NCBI GenBank assembly: GCA_964343305.1
Contig: CAYFJO010000306.1
Span: 1-13,045, forward strand
Source: CAYFJO01 sp964343305
Lineage (GTDB): Bacteria > Planctomycetota > Planctomycetia > Pirellulales > Pirellulaceae
Reading direction: 5' to 3'
Length of the DNA: 13,045 bases
Shown here in pieces: positions 1 to 6,667 of the stretch. The position numbers and the translations under genes are program-made. Below the pieces are notes generated by a model that saw nothing but the letters and a program-made list of their open reading frames with translations, searched no databases and was not told where the DNA came from. Each line of letters opens with the position of its first letter. The stretch's first letter is position 1.

Positions 1-677
1 GTTCCGTCGGACAAGGTTGAACCTTCATGTTCGATCGCCGTTTGCAGAACCTCGATGACACATTCTTGAATCCGCTGCCACTGCCCGCGCGTCAAACGAT
101 CGCATCGGTGTTGGGGATGGACATTGGCCAGGTGCAGGATTTCCGATGCATACAGGTTGCCGATGCCCGCGACCGCCTTTTGGTCCAACAACGCGACTTT
201 GATTTCGCGACGACTCTTGCCAAACCGCTCATGTAGCATCGCGGCGGAAATTTCCAACGCATCGGGCCCAAACGCGCCGCCGTTGCACAGTTCGTTCAAT
301 TCATCTGAAGAATAAAGACAAACGGAACCCAATCCGCGGCGATCCCAATACCAGATCTGCCGAACATCGCCGTCGGCAAACCGCATGCAAAACCGCAAAT
401 GCTCGTTGTTCGGCGGATCGGCCACCAGAACCAGCCCGGTCATGCGCGGTTCAAGGACAATGGCGTCCTCGCTGTCCAGACGAACGATGACGCGTTTGCC
501 AAGCCGACCTACTTTCTGAACGACTCGCCCCACAACTCGACGACGAAATACATCGATGCGCGGCCGAACGAAAATGCGTTTCAATTTGCGCGCACATCGC
601 TCCACCTCCGCAATCGTGCTGCCTTCGATGGCGAGGATGCCGCGCCGCATGGTTTCGACTTCGGGTAATTCTGGCAT
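1..677 (-). CDS. mutM: Formamidopyrimidine-DNA glycosylase (Fpg/MutM), 3' end outside window
   Basis: This is a bifunctional base-excision repair enzyme that removes oxidised purines such as 8-oxoguanine and nicks the abasic site. The reading frame starts at the ATG at 677-675 with the family signature MPELPEVET, where Pro2 is the Schiff-base nucleophile and Glu3 the proton donor. An AAGGA ribosome binding site lies 7 nt upstream. Other visible landmarks are Lys61 in LGKRVIV (equivalent to the conserved beta-hairpin Lys57 of E. coli), Met80, WDRRGLG at 111-117, and the helix-two-turn-helix signature LLDQKAVAGIGNLYASE at about 163-179. Only 225 residues are in the window. The family is usually about 270-280 residues, so the C-terminal zinc finger must lie beyond position 1. 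Where E. coli has PRRFG, this protein reads RRGLG, so the wedge Phe appears to be Leu. The frame is open to the window edge. Identity is secure, although Nei-type paralogues share the fold. Confidence 0.96.
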   Translation of the reverse strand, partial: MPELPEVETMRRGILAIEGSTIAEVERCARKLKRIFVRPRIDVFRRRVVGRVVQKVGRLGKRVIVRLDSEDAIVLEPRMTGLVLVADPPNNEHLRFCMRFADGDVRQIWYWDRRGLGSVCLYSSDELNELCNGGAFGPDALEISAAMLHERFGKSRREIKVALLDQKAVAGIGNLYASEILHLANVHPQHRCDRLTRGQWQRIQECVIEVLQTAIEHEGSTLSDG

Positions 678-768
678 CGTGCATTCCTTGGTGGTCCAAA
701 GCTACCACGTACCACTATCGCCGCCAAGTAACGTAGCGAACTGTCGGCAGGTCGTTGATAATCCGGGC

Positions 769-954
769 ATGGCCCGGCAACGCAGACGAGTTTTTCTTCG
801 ATTTGGAATTGCAAGCATTTTTGGTTTTACGGCCGTGGTTGCCATTTTGCTGACGCTGCGGCACTACATTACCACTCCGTGTGTCGTGCTGTTCGCACTT
901 CTGCTACTGGCTGTTTTTGGATTGTCACTATTGCGAGATGTGAACCGAAGATAG
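769..954 (+). CDS. Small two-helix membrane protein, hypothetical
   Basis: This is a 61-residue open frame starting MARQRRRVFLRFG. A basic N-terminus is followed by two hydrophobic stretches (about residues 11-27 and 33-53) separated by RHYITTP, and the protein ends in a charged DVNRR tail. This fits a small inner-membrane hairpin protein with both ends on the cytoplasmic side under the positive-inside rule. The frame stays open upstream to 556, but that part is antisense to mutM and looks like its shadow, so the ATG at 769 is preferred. No convincing ribosome binding site precedes it. The gene is divergent from mutM and stops 82 nt before the exoribonuclease gene. No function is recognised. 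The hydrophobic pattern is the only support, so it could be a chance frame. Confidence 0.4.
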   Translation: MARQRRRVFLRFGIASIFGFTAVVAILLTLRHYITTPCVVLFALLLLAVFGLSLLRDVNRR

Positions 955-961
955 ACGCCCC

Positions 962-990
962 TTGTGGCTCTCGTTTGGCCGTCCTAAAAT
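962..990 (+). promoter_or_regulatory. Sigma70-like promoter for the OB/HD exoribonuclease gene
   Basis: TTGTGG at 962-967 and TAAAAT at 985-990 are separated by exactly 17 nt, a good match to the -35/-10 consensus. They lie just after the stop codon of the small membrane ORF and 46 nt before the ATG at 1037. A transcript starting near 997 would carry a leader of about 40 nt. This is a prediction from sequence only. Confidence 0.45.
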
Positions 991-994
991 CCAC

Positions 995-1035
995 AACTCT
1001 CTCTCCTCCATTCCTTTGCAACTGAGAGTTTTTTT
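995..1035 (+). promoter_or_regulatory. Leader inverted repeat followed by a T-run
   Basis: AACTCTC (995-1001) is perfectly complementary to GAGAGTT (1024-1030), with a 22-nt loop, and a run of seven T residues covers 1029-1035, directly before the ATG at 1037. GAGAG at 1024-1028 is also the only Shine-Dalgarno-like sequence for this gene, so the stem would bury it. The element could be a weak terminator for upstream transcription, an attenuator, or a translation-control hairpin. The long loop and A/T-containing stem make it only moderately stable. Confidence 0.3.
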
Positions 1036-1036
1036 C

Positions 1037-2005
1037 ATGGCTCGGCGATTCATCAGCCAGATGGGCGAACAAGAGGATGTCGATCAATCGTTCCTCGTCG
1101 CCGATAAACAGCTTCGCGCCAATCGCAATGGCAACATGTATCTGCAACTGCGTTTGTCCGACCGCAGCGGCTCGGTGACGGCGATGCTGTGGAACGCCAG
1201 CGACCAGGTTTACAACACGTTTGACAACGGCGACTTTGTCCGCATCCAGGGAAAGACGCAGTTTTACAACGGCACGTTGCAAATGATTGTCAGCCGTGTC
1301 GATCGAGTAGACTCCAAAGAGATCGACGAGGAAGATTTTGTCACGCTGCCGTCGGCGGAAGTGGAAAAACTGGCAGCGCGACTGGCCGAACTTTTGCGCG
1401 GCGTGAAGGATTTTCATCTGCGGAACCTGGCGGAATGTTACTTGTTGGACGAATCGTTCATGGAGAAGTTCGTACGGGCACCGGCGGGAATCAAGAATCA
1501 TCACGCATACCAAGGCGGGTTGCTGGAGCACGTGGTCGGTTTGATGGAATTGACTACGGTTGTCGCGCCGTTGTACGACGACGTGGACGATGACCTGCTG
1601 TTGATGGGTGCGTTTTTGCACGATTCGGGCAAAGTCGATGAGTTGACGTACGAGCGAGAACTCGGCTACAGCGACGAGGGGCAATTAATCGGGCACCTGG
1701 TGATGGCCGTGGCCGACGTGGAAGAAAAGGCGCGCGAAGCCGAGAAATTATCGGGCGAGGAGTTCCCCAGCGAGTTGTTGTTGCGGTTGCGGCACATGAT
1801 CGTCAGCCACCACGGACAATATGAGCATGGCAGCCCGAAGCTTCCAATGACTCCCGAAGCGATCACGCTGAGTTATCTGGATGACTTGGATGCAAAACTT
1901 CACAGCGTCGGATTGCTGCTCCGCGAAGACGTGAACGCGGACAGTCATTGGACTCCGTATCAACCGAGTTTGTCGCGCAAGTTGTTTAAGGGTGAAGCAA
2001 GTTAG
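1037..2005 (+). CDS. yhaM: YhaM-like 3'-5' exoribonuclease (OB-fold + HD domain)
   Basis: The 322-residue product, starting MARRFISQM, has an N-terminal OB-fold nucleic-acid-binding domain at about residues 15-95 (NMYLQLRLSDRSGSVTAMLW, then FVRIQGKTQFYNGTLQM). A C-terminal HD phosphohydrolase domain follows at about 150-300. Probable metal ligands of the HD domain are His165 (GGLLEHVVGLM), His195-Asp196 (GAFLHDSGKVDEL), His220, His258/259 (MIVSHHGQYEHG) and an Asp in LDDLDAKL (282-285). The order and length match Bacillus YhaM (about 314 residues), a manganese- or cobalt-dependent enzyme that trims RNA or single-stranded DNA from the 3' end and acts in the cytoplasm. The start at 1037 is chosen over an upstream in-frame extension because similarity to the family begins here and a promoter and leader precede it. 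It is convergent with gpgS, 73 nt away. The exact in vivo substrate is unknown, and the symbol is by homology. Confidence 0.85.
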   Translation: MARRFISQMGEQEDVDQSFLVADKQLRANRNGNMYLQLRLSDRSGSVTAMLWNASDQVYNTFDNGDFVRIQGKTQFYNGTLQMIVSRVDRVDSKEIDEEDFVTLPSAEVEKLAARLAELLRGVKDFHLRNLAECYLLDESFMEKFVRAPAGIKNHHAYQGGLLEHVVGLMELTTVVAPLYDDVDDDLLLMGAFLHDSGKVDELTYERELGYSDEGQLIGHLVMAVADVEEKAREAEKLSGEEFPSELLLRLRHMIVSHHGQYEHGSPKLPMTPEAITLSYLDDLDAKLHSVGLLLREDVNADSHWTPYQPSLSRKLFKGEAS

Positions 2006-2041
2006 CTGGTTGGTGACGACTTGACAAACTGTCCTGCAAAC

Positions 2042-2058
2042 ATGCGCGTACGGCGCGT
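2042..2058. terminator. Hairpin between convergent genes, weak bidirectional terminator candidate
   Basis: ATGCGC (2042-2047), a 5-nt GTACG loop and GCGCGT (2053-2058) form a six-pair GC-rich stem with one wobble pair. It sits in the 73-nt gap between the exoribonuclease stop at 2005 and the gpgS stop at 2079. It lacks a clear U-tract on either side (a short TTT on the minus side only), so a terminator role rests mainly on its location. Confidence 0.3.
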
Positions 2059-2078
2059 AAGAATCACGAATTAAACCC

Positions 2079-3299
2079 CTACGCCAAACGCTCTGAATCC
2101 CTCTTCGCGGCATCTCGAAGCTGTTGTGGAAAATCGGGAAACGCTGCCAGCACGCGGGTCAAATTGGGAATGGCCTCGCCACCGGACGGGTTTTCGCAGA
2201 AGATCTCGCCGGCCGCAGTGATGCGGCTTGCGAATCCATCGACGGCGTGCTCTTCGGAATTGCGATCGTACTCCAGCCCGTTGACCAGGGCATCGCTGTG
2301 ATACTGGCGGATGGCATCTTGTGCAGTTCGCAAATAGGCCGAACGTAGCGTGATGAAATGCCCTCGGTCAAAAATCACTCCGCGGCTGGCCAACGTGCGA
2401 ACGATGCTGGTCAGGATGTCGGTTGCCATTTTCATCAGACCTTTGCTGGCGTCTTCCAAGGACAAAGCTTGATGTTTGTGTTCGTACAGCCGCCCCAGGT
2501 CGACCTGGCACACTCGCTTGAGCGAAGTGTTGCGAAACACCTCCGCCAGCGTGCCGACCTCAAGTCCCCAATCGCACGGTATTCGATTCGAGCGTGCCAA
2601 GCTTCGGCTCATGCCGAACTCGCCGGCCAACGGATATCGAAAACTGTTCATATAAACCAGGAACTCGTCGTGGCCCAGCATCGCGATCAGGGCGCGTAGC
2701 AACGGAGCGACCAGCAACCGTACGGCACGCCCGTGCATGCGGTCCGTAGTACGCGCGTAGTAAGCCTTGCAAAAATCAAAATCCAAACTCGAATGGGCCA
2801 TCGGCAGGCACAGGCGGGCCAACATCGAGCGTTCGTAATCCACGATGTCACAGTCGTGCAACACGAAGGCACTCAAGCGAGGATCGGCCAACAAATAGCC
2901 AAACGCCGTCCACACCGAACGGCCTTTGCCCGGCACGCTGAGGTTGAAGCCGGCATCGATCAGCTTTTGGTACAGCGCCGTCACTTCCGGGCCGTCGGTC
3001 CACAAAACTTCCGCGCTGGAGTCGAGCCCGCCGGCCTTTTGTTTCGCTTCGCGATAATCGACTTCGCCGGGAGCGACCCCCAGCGTCACGACGATTTGGT
3101 CGATGAACTGGACTCCCTGAAGTTGCTCCATGATCCGCCCAAACGGCTCGGCCCGCATATCGTCGGCAGTGACGGGCAGCACCAGGCCGATTTTGTAATC
3201 TTGCGTGGCATGATTGAGCGTCGACTCGAGTTGCCCTGGATCGCCAACTCCGAACGAGTGGATGGTGGTGATGGGGCCTTGTTGTGCGAAATCCGGCAT
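2079..3299 (-). CDS. gpgS: Glucosyl-3-phosphoglycerate synthase (GT81)
   Basis: This cytoplasmic GT-A-fold transferase moves glucose from NDP-glucose to 3-phosphoglycerate, forming glucosyl-3-phosphoglycerate. That is the committed step towards glucosylglycerate and mannosylglucosylglycerate, osmolytes of stress- and nitrogen-limited cells. In the 406 residues I see the nucleotide-binding core with VPGKGRSVW at 122-130, the metal-binding DxD as Asp149-Cys-Asp151 in VLHDCDIVDYERSML, FRYPLAGEFGMSR at 220-232, DWGLEVG at 243-249 and the His-rich metal site EHKHQ at 273-277. These are the landmarks of the GpgS/MpgS (GT81) group. The start ATG (3299-3297) is preceded by GGGAG. The gene is downstream of, and in the same direction as, the GH13 gene, but 265 bp apart, so it may have its own promoter. 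Mannosyl-3-phosphoglycerate synthase is the main alternative, but its usual family (GT55) differs. Confidence 0.9.
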   Translation of the reverse strand: MPDFAQQGPITTIHSFGVGDPGQLESTLNHATQDYKIGLVLPVTADDMRAEPFGRIMEQLQGVQFIDQIVVTLGVAPGEVDYREAKQKAGGLDSSAEVLWTDGPEVTALYQKLIDAGFNLSVPGKGRSVWTAFGYLLADPRLSAFVLHDCDIVDYERSMLARLCLPMAHSSLDFDFCKAYYARTTDRMHGRAVRLLVAPLLRALIAMLGHDEFLVYMNSFRYPLAGEFGMSRSLARSNRIPCDWGLEVGTLAEVFRNTSLKRVCQVDLGRLYEHKHQALSLEDASKGLMKMATDILTSIVRTLASRGVIFDRGHFITLRSAYLRTAQDAIRQYHSDALVNGLEYDRNSEEHAVDGFASRITAAGEIFCENPSGGEAIPNLTRVLAAFPDFPQQLRDAAKRDSERLA

Positions 3300-3399
3300 G
3301 AAAATACTCTCCCGTGCCGCCTACACAGTTGATTTTGGATGATGCAACAGAAGCAACCATCTTATCGCGCGCGGGCTGCGATGCGAATGGGTGAGTGGC

Positions 3400-3414
3400 T
3401 TGGCGTGTTGCCAA
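3400..3414. repeat. Inverted repeat TTGGC-N5-GCCAA upstream of gpgS
   Basis: This is a perfect 15-bp dyad (TTGGC GTGTT GCCAA) about 100 bp upstream of the gpgS start. Its spacing fits a binding site for a dimeric helix-turn-helix regulator. It is too short to be a strong hairpin. No regulator gene is in the window, so the operator reading is inference. Confidence 0.4.
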
Positions 3415-3450
3415 AACCTACGGCAGCATCCGCCGGAATGCATGTTGTGC

Positions 3451-3465
3451 GTAGATTAGTTCTAC
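3451..3465. repeat. Inverted repeat GTAGA-N5-TCTAC upstream of gpgS
   Basis: This is a second perfect 15-bp dyad with a five-base spacer (TTAGT), 36 bp farther from gpgS than the first. It has the same geometry but a different half-site. It could be a regulator site, a small RNA hairpin or chance. Confidence 0.3.
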
Positions 3466-3564
3466 TTGTCGTCGAATTCTTGTATTGTTGCGCGCATTCC
3501 CACCAAGACGAGCCCAATGGAAGGTCAAGAATGTGGGTAACGACAAGCTCTTGACGAGTCCGGG

Positions 3565-5328
3565 CTACGTGCTGTCCGATTCGTCAACGGTTTTCGACGG
3601 GTGCTGACTCATTTCGAGCCATTTGGCTTGATCAGGGCCGATCTCGACTTCGTTCGGCGTTATGCTCTCCTCAGTGAGCAAATCGATGAGTCGATGGTCG
3701 GAAAATGGTAGCTGGATTCTTTGAGAAGTCTGTGTAAAGTTGGTGGCCACGATAATCTGTTGAGACTCATCAACGCTTGTTCGCCGAAATAACAGCACGG
3801 ACGGCGAGCCCGCATCTAAAACCTCCAGGCGTGCATCCGGATGAAACGCTGGCTGGCGGGTGCGGATTCGCAGCAATTTCTGATATCCCTGGAAGATGAT
3901 CGCTTGGAGGGATTCCCCATTGGCAAGTCCGCCGCGCAATTCATCGAGTTGATATTTGTGACGGTTGATGCGGCGCGGTTGTCCACTTTGCTGGACGCCG
4001 TCGTTGTCGTTTTGTGTTCCGACCAGGCTATGGAAGTAAACACCAGGAATGCCCGGCAAGGCCAGCATGACGGCTTGCGAAGCGAGAAATCGTCGGGCGT
4101 GTTGGTCCGGTGTATCGGACTCGGGATCGCCCAGTGCGTCGACGTACGAAATGTTCAACTCGTACGGCGAATCGGTGCCGTCGGGTTTTCGCCGCGTGCT
4201 CACCAAGCCGCCTCGTTGTTTGACTGCCGCGACCATGCGTGCCAATCGTTCGTCGCTTACGAGTCCTTCGAGGGGCCGCACGCCGACGCCATCGTGCGAT
4301 GCGGTGAAATTGAAGAACGACGTGCCGGATGGGGACGGTGAAAGGTTTTGCAGCCAACTGCGGAGCGGCCCCGGATCTTGATTCAAGAAAGCGTCGAGCA
4401 GCAGCGGCGGCAGGCTGAATTGATAAACCATGTGAGCCTCGTCGCCGTCGCCGAAGTAGCTCACGTTTTCATCGTGTGGAACGTTTGTTTCGGTCAGCAA
4501 CAGGACGTCCGGTGCGACGGCGTTCAAGACGTCGCGCATCAATTTGACGACTTCGTGCGTTTGCGGCAAGTGAATGCAGTTGGTGCCGAGTTCTTTCCAT
4601 AAATAGGCGATCGCATCCAATCGAATGACACGGGCGCCATGCTGGACGAAGAACAACAAGATATCGATAAATTCGGCCAGAACGCGCGGATTCGAGAAGT
4701 TCAAATCGACCTGGTCAGCACTGAATGTGGTCCAGACATGTTTGGTACCCCGAGCCGTTTCATAGGGTGACAAAAGAGGTAAGCTTCTTGGCCGCGTGAC
4801 TTGCGAAACGTCTGTGTCCGACGCCACCGAAATAAAGTAATCGTCGAAGGGTGGTTCGCAGGCACGGTACTTTTGAAACCACTCACTCGCTTGGGAGCAA
4901 TGGTTCAGCACCAAATCAAACATCAGCCCCGTATGTCGGCCCAAGTGCGATACGTCTTGCCAATCGCCGACGTCCGGGTCAACTTGGCGATAGTCGACGA
5001 CCGAAAAGCCATCGTCCGATGTATAGGGAAAGAACGGCAGGATGTGGACGATGTTGATCAGGTTGGACAGGCCCGCTGAAACGAAAAACTTGCTCAACGC
5101 GGGCAAAGCCGATCCATCAGGTTGTCGAATCTGGTCGCCGTACGTGATCAGCACGACGTCCCGCTCGTCCCACCGCGACTCTTTCGCGGCGCGTTTCGAG
5201 AAATCGTATTTCGATACGACATCAATCAACGCCGAAAGGCACTCGGTCGAACTACCACCGTAAAGGAAATCCAACCGCTGACGGATGCGGTCGACCGTGT
5301 CGGCAGGCAGAATTGCAGACGGATTCAC
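3565..5328 (-). CDS. GH13 sucrose-phosphorylase-like enzyme, probable glucosylglycerate phosphorylase
   Basis: The 587-residue product is a retaining GH13 (beta/alpha)8-barrel enzyme of the sucrose phosphorylase group. Barrel motifs appear in order: INIVHILPFFPYTSDDGFSV (91-110), MFDLVLNH (136-143), the nucleophile Asp238 in VIRLDAIAYLWKE, the acid/base Glu280 in LLLTETNVPH, and the stabiliser Asp346 in FTASHDGVGV. GIPGVYFHSLVGTQND further on resembles the substrate-loop region of the family. This group contains sucrose, sucrose-6'-phosphate and glucosylglycerate phosphorylases. Its place beside gpgS favours glucosylglycerate phosphorylase (GgaP), which releases glucose 1-phosphate and glycerate. 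Specificity itself is inferred, not read from the sequence. The start is GTG (5328-5326), overlapping the stop of the preceding transferase by one base (TAGTG), which suggests translational coupling. No signal peptide is visible, so it should be cytoplasmic. Confidence 0.85.
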   Translation of the reverse strand: MNPSAILPADTVDRIRQRLDFLYGGSSTECLSALIDVVSKYDFSKRAAKESRWDERDVVLITYGDQIRQPDGSALPALSKFFVSAGLSNLINIVHILPFFPYTSDDGFSVVDYRQVDPDVGDWQDVSHLGRHTGLMFDLVLNHCSQASEWFQKYRACEPPFDDYFISVASDTDVSQVTRPRSLPLLSPYETARGTKHVWTTFSADQVDLNFSNPRVLAEFIDILLFFVQHGARVIRLDAIAYLWKELGTNCIHLPQTHEVVKLMRDVLNAVAPDVLLLTETNVPHDENVSYFGDGDEAHMVYQFSLPPLLLDAFLNQDPGPLRSWLQNLSPSPSGTSFFNFTASHDGVGVRPLEGLVSDERLARMVAAVKQRGGLVSTRRKPDGTDSPYELNISYVDALGDPESDTPDQHARRFLASQAVMLALPGIPGVYFHSLVGTQNDNDGVQQSGQPRRINRHKYQLDELRGGLANGESLQAIIFQGYQKLLRIRTRQPAFHPDARLEVLDAGSPSVLLFRRTSVDESQQIIVATNFTQTSQRIQLPFSDHRLIDLLTEESITPNEVEIGPDQAKWLEMSQHPSKTVDESDST

Positions 5329-6593
5329 TAGAGATCGTCCAAGCCGGTAAAGTTCGTAACCAAATTACGCAGTTTACGTCGCAGGACGGAATAGCTAAAG
5401 AAGGCTTTGCTCAATTCGTAGTTGTGATCGACCATCTGCTCGCGATATTCGTGGTCGTGAATCACTTTTTGTACCTGGATGATCACCTCCCGAGTCAGAT
5501 AGCCGTTCATCGTAATGACTTCGAAACCTTTCGGTTCGATGTCGGTGATGAAGATCGAGTAGCGATTGACGAGGACGGGTTTGCGAAAATAAAACGCTTC
5601 GAGCAACGCGTTGCCGAATCCTTCGTAGAGGCTGGGATAGGTGATGAAGTCGGCCTGCGAGTAGACATCTTCCAGCGTGTAGAGCTTGCGGCCTTTTTCA
5701 TCTTGTCGGCGCTCGTCGTCCACCAACTCGTTGACAAACCGCAGATCGACGTCACCCACGTGTGCCATTTCCATCAGCGCGGACATGTAGTCGTGGCCTT
5801 CATCGCCCGACTCGTGGGAGATGATCAACTTGCACTTGGGATTCTCCAGCGCGGCAACGAGCGAAATCGAGTGTTCGATTCCCTTGCGTGGCACAACTCG
5901 CGTCGGTTGTAGAAAAACGATGTCATCTTCGGCCAGCCCGGCGTCTTCGCGAAACGACTTGGCATAGTCGTCCGCTTCGGGTGGTGGCGTTTCGAAATCG
6001 AGCACGTTGGGAACCAAGATTGATGTCACGCCACGTCGGTGCGACAAGTCTTCCTGGGCGAAGGAGTTGATGGTCGCATGTTGCACGGACGGCAAGTTTG
6101 GCGGAAATGCCATGCTGAGAATGTCGCCGATGCCGTTGACCGAAAAACGATCGCGTTCCCAATAGAAATCGTGATGGTGGGCGATGGTCGGAAAGCCGGT
6201 TTCGGCGATAAAATTTGTCAGCGCCAGACCCAGCGGTACGTTCATCGGAATTGTCAGGGAGTTTTGTGCGATCAGAATCTCGATATCGAATCGTTTGGTG
6301 AACTCATAAAGTTCGCGTTTCAGGTGGTCGCTCAGAGCATAGATGCGGCGCGTGACATCGGGGGACCGCGTGCGTTTGCCGAAAACACGCTCGTTGATCC
6401 AATGGATGTCAGGGTTGCCGAAGAACGCGTGGGGCACCAACATGCTGACACCGGGATCGCGGTCCAATACGCCGGCAAACCAGTAACTCACATGGCGATG
6501 GTCCCACAGAATGTTCGCCCACTTGGCGGCTTCCAGCGAAACTCCGTCATTTCCTGAGAATCGCGTTCCTACGAAGCCGATTTTATGTCCCAT
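5328..6593 (-). CDS. GT4-type (GT-B) glycosyltransferase, probably in MGG/glucosylglycerate metabolism
   Basis: The 421-residue product begins MGHKIGFVGTRFSGNDGVSL, a typical N-terminal Rossmann strand and glycine loop of GT-B enzymes. The C-terminal donor domain has LQPTRVVPRKGIEHS (228-242), with Arg232 and Lys237 placed to bind the sugar-nucleotide phosphates, and the family EX7E motif as Glu324...Glu332 in YEGFGNALLEAF. HHHDFYWERDRFSVNG (139-154) is a conspicuous acceptor-side stretch. The start at 6593 is chosen because the upstream extension to 6755 is very basic and overlaps the HAD gene. It lies 74 nt after the HAD stop and is coupled to the GH13 gene. It may be the mannosyltransferase (MggA- or MggS-like) adding mannose from GDP-mannose to glucosyl(phospho)glycerate. 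Donor and acceptor cannot be read from the sequence. Confidence 0.8.
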   Translation of the reverse strand: MGHKIGFVGTRFSGNDGVSLEAAKWANILWDHRHVSYWFAGVLDRDPGVSMLVPHAFFGNPDIHWINERVFGKRTRSPDVTRRIYALSDHLKRELYEFTKRFDIEILIAQNSLTIPMNVPLGLALTNFIAETGFPTIAHHHDFYWERDRFSVNGIGDILSMAFPPNLPSVQHATINSFAQEDLSHRRGVTSILVPNVLDFETPPPEADDYAKSFREDAGLAEDDIVFLQPTRVVPRKGIEHSISLVAALENPKCKLIISHESGDEGHDYMSALMEMAHVGDVDLRFVNELVDDERRQDEKGRKLYTLEDVYSQADFITYPSLYEGFGNALLEAFYFRKPVLVNRYSIFITDIEPKGFEVITMNGYLTREVIIQVQKVIHDHEYREQMVDHNYELSKAFFSYSVLRRKLRNLVTNFTGLDDL

Positions 6594-6667
6594 GACCCGG
6601 GTCTCTTGAATGTCGTTGCGTTCGCCAGAACGCGGTGTGAGTTTCGACCGCACTCGGACGAGCGCAG

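Larger units (their letters stand above)
3300..3564 (-). promoter_or_regulatory. 265-bp gap upstream of gpgS with two dyads
   Basis: No convincing gene lies here. The gap is much larger than any other in the five-gene block. It holds two 5-N5-5 inverted repeats, described separately, and is the likely place for an independent gpgS promoter or operator. I found no clear -35/-10 pair with consensus spacing, so no promoter is placed. The Shine-Dalgarno sequence of gpgS (GGGAG, about 3308-3312 on the plus-strand scale) is at its left end. Confidence 0.4.

Noticed and set aside
869..1684. A 271-residue minus-strand open frame opposite the exoribonuclease gene.
   Set aside because: The plus strand encodes a clear OB/HD protein there. 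The antisense frame has a Gln/His/Arg-rich composition and no domain.
2848..2872. A possible frameshift or pseudogene in gpgS, suggested by several overlapping minus-strand frames.
   Set aside because: The 406-residue frame runs without interruption through all GpgS motifs, so the gene is intact.
2848..3414. A 188-residue minus-strand frame overlapping the start of gpgS.
   Set aside because: It is a frame-shifted copy of gpgS coding sequence, with Arg/Ser-rich composition and no recognisable motif.
3339..3554. A 71-residue plus-strand frame in the gap upstream of gpgS.
   Set aside because: It has no ribosome binding site, no family similarity and mixed composition. The gap is better read as regulatory.
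5313..5912. A 199-residue plus-strand frame opposite the 421-aa glycosyltransferase.
   Set aside because: The minus strand shows the EX7E motif and a full GT-B domain in this stretch, so the plus-strand frame is a shadow.
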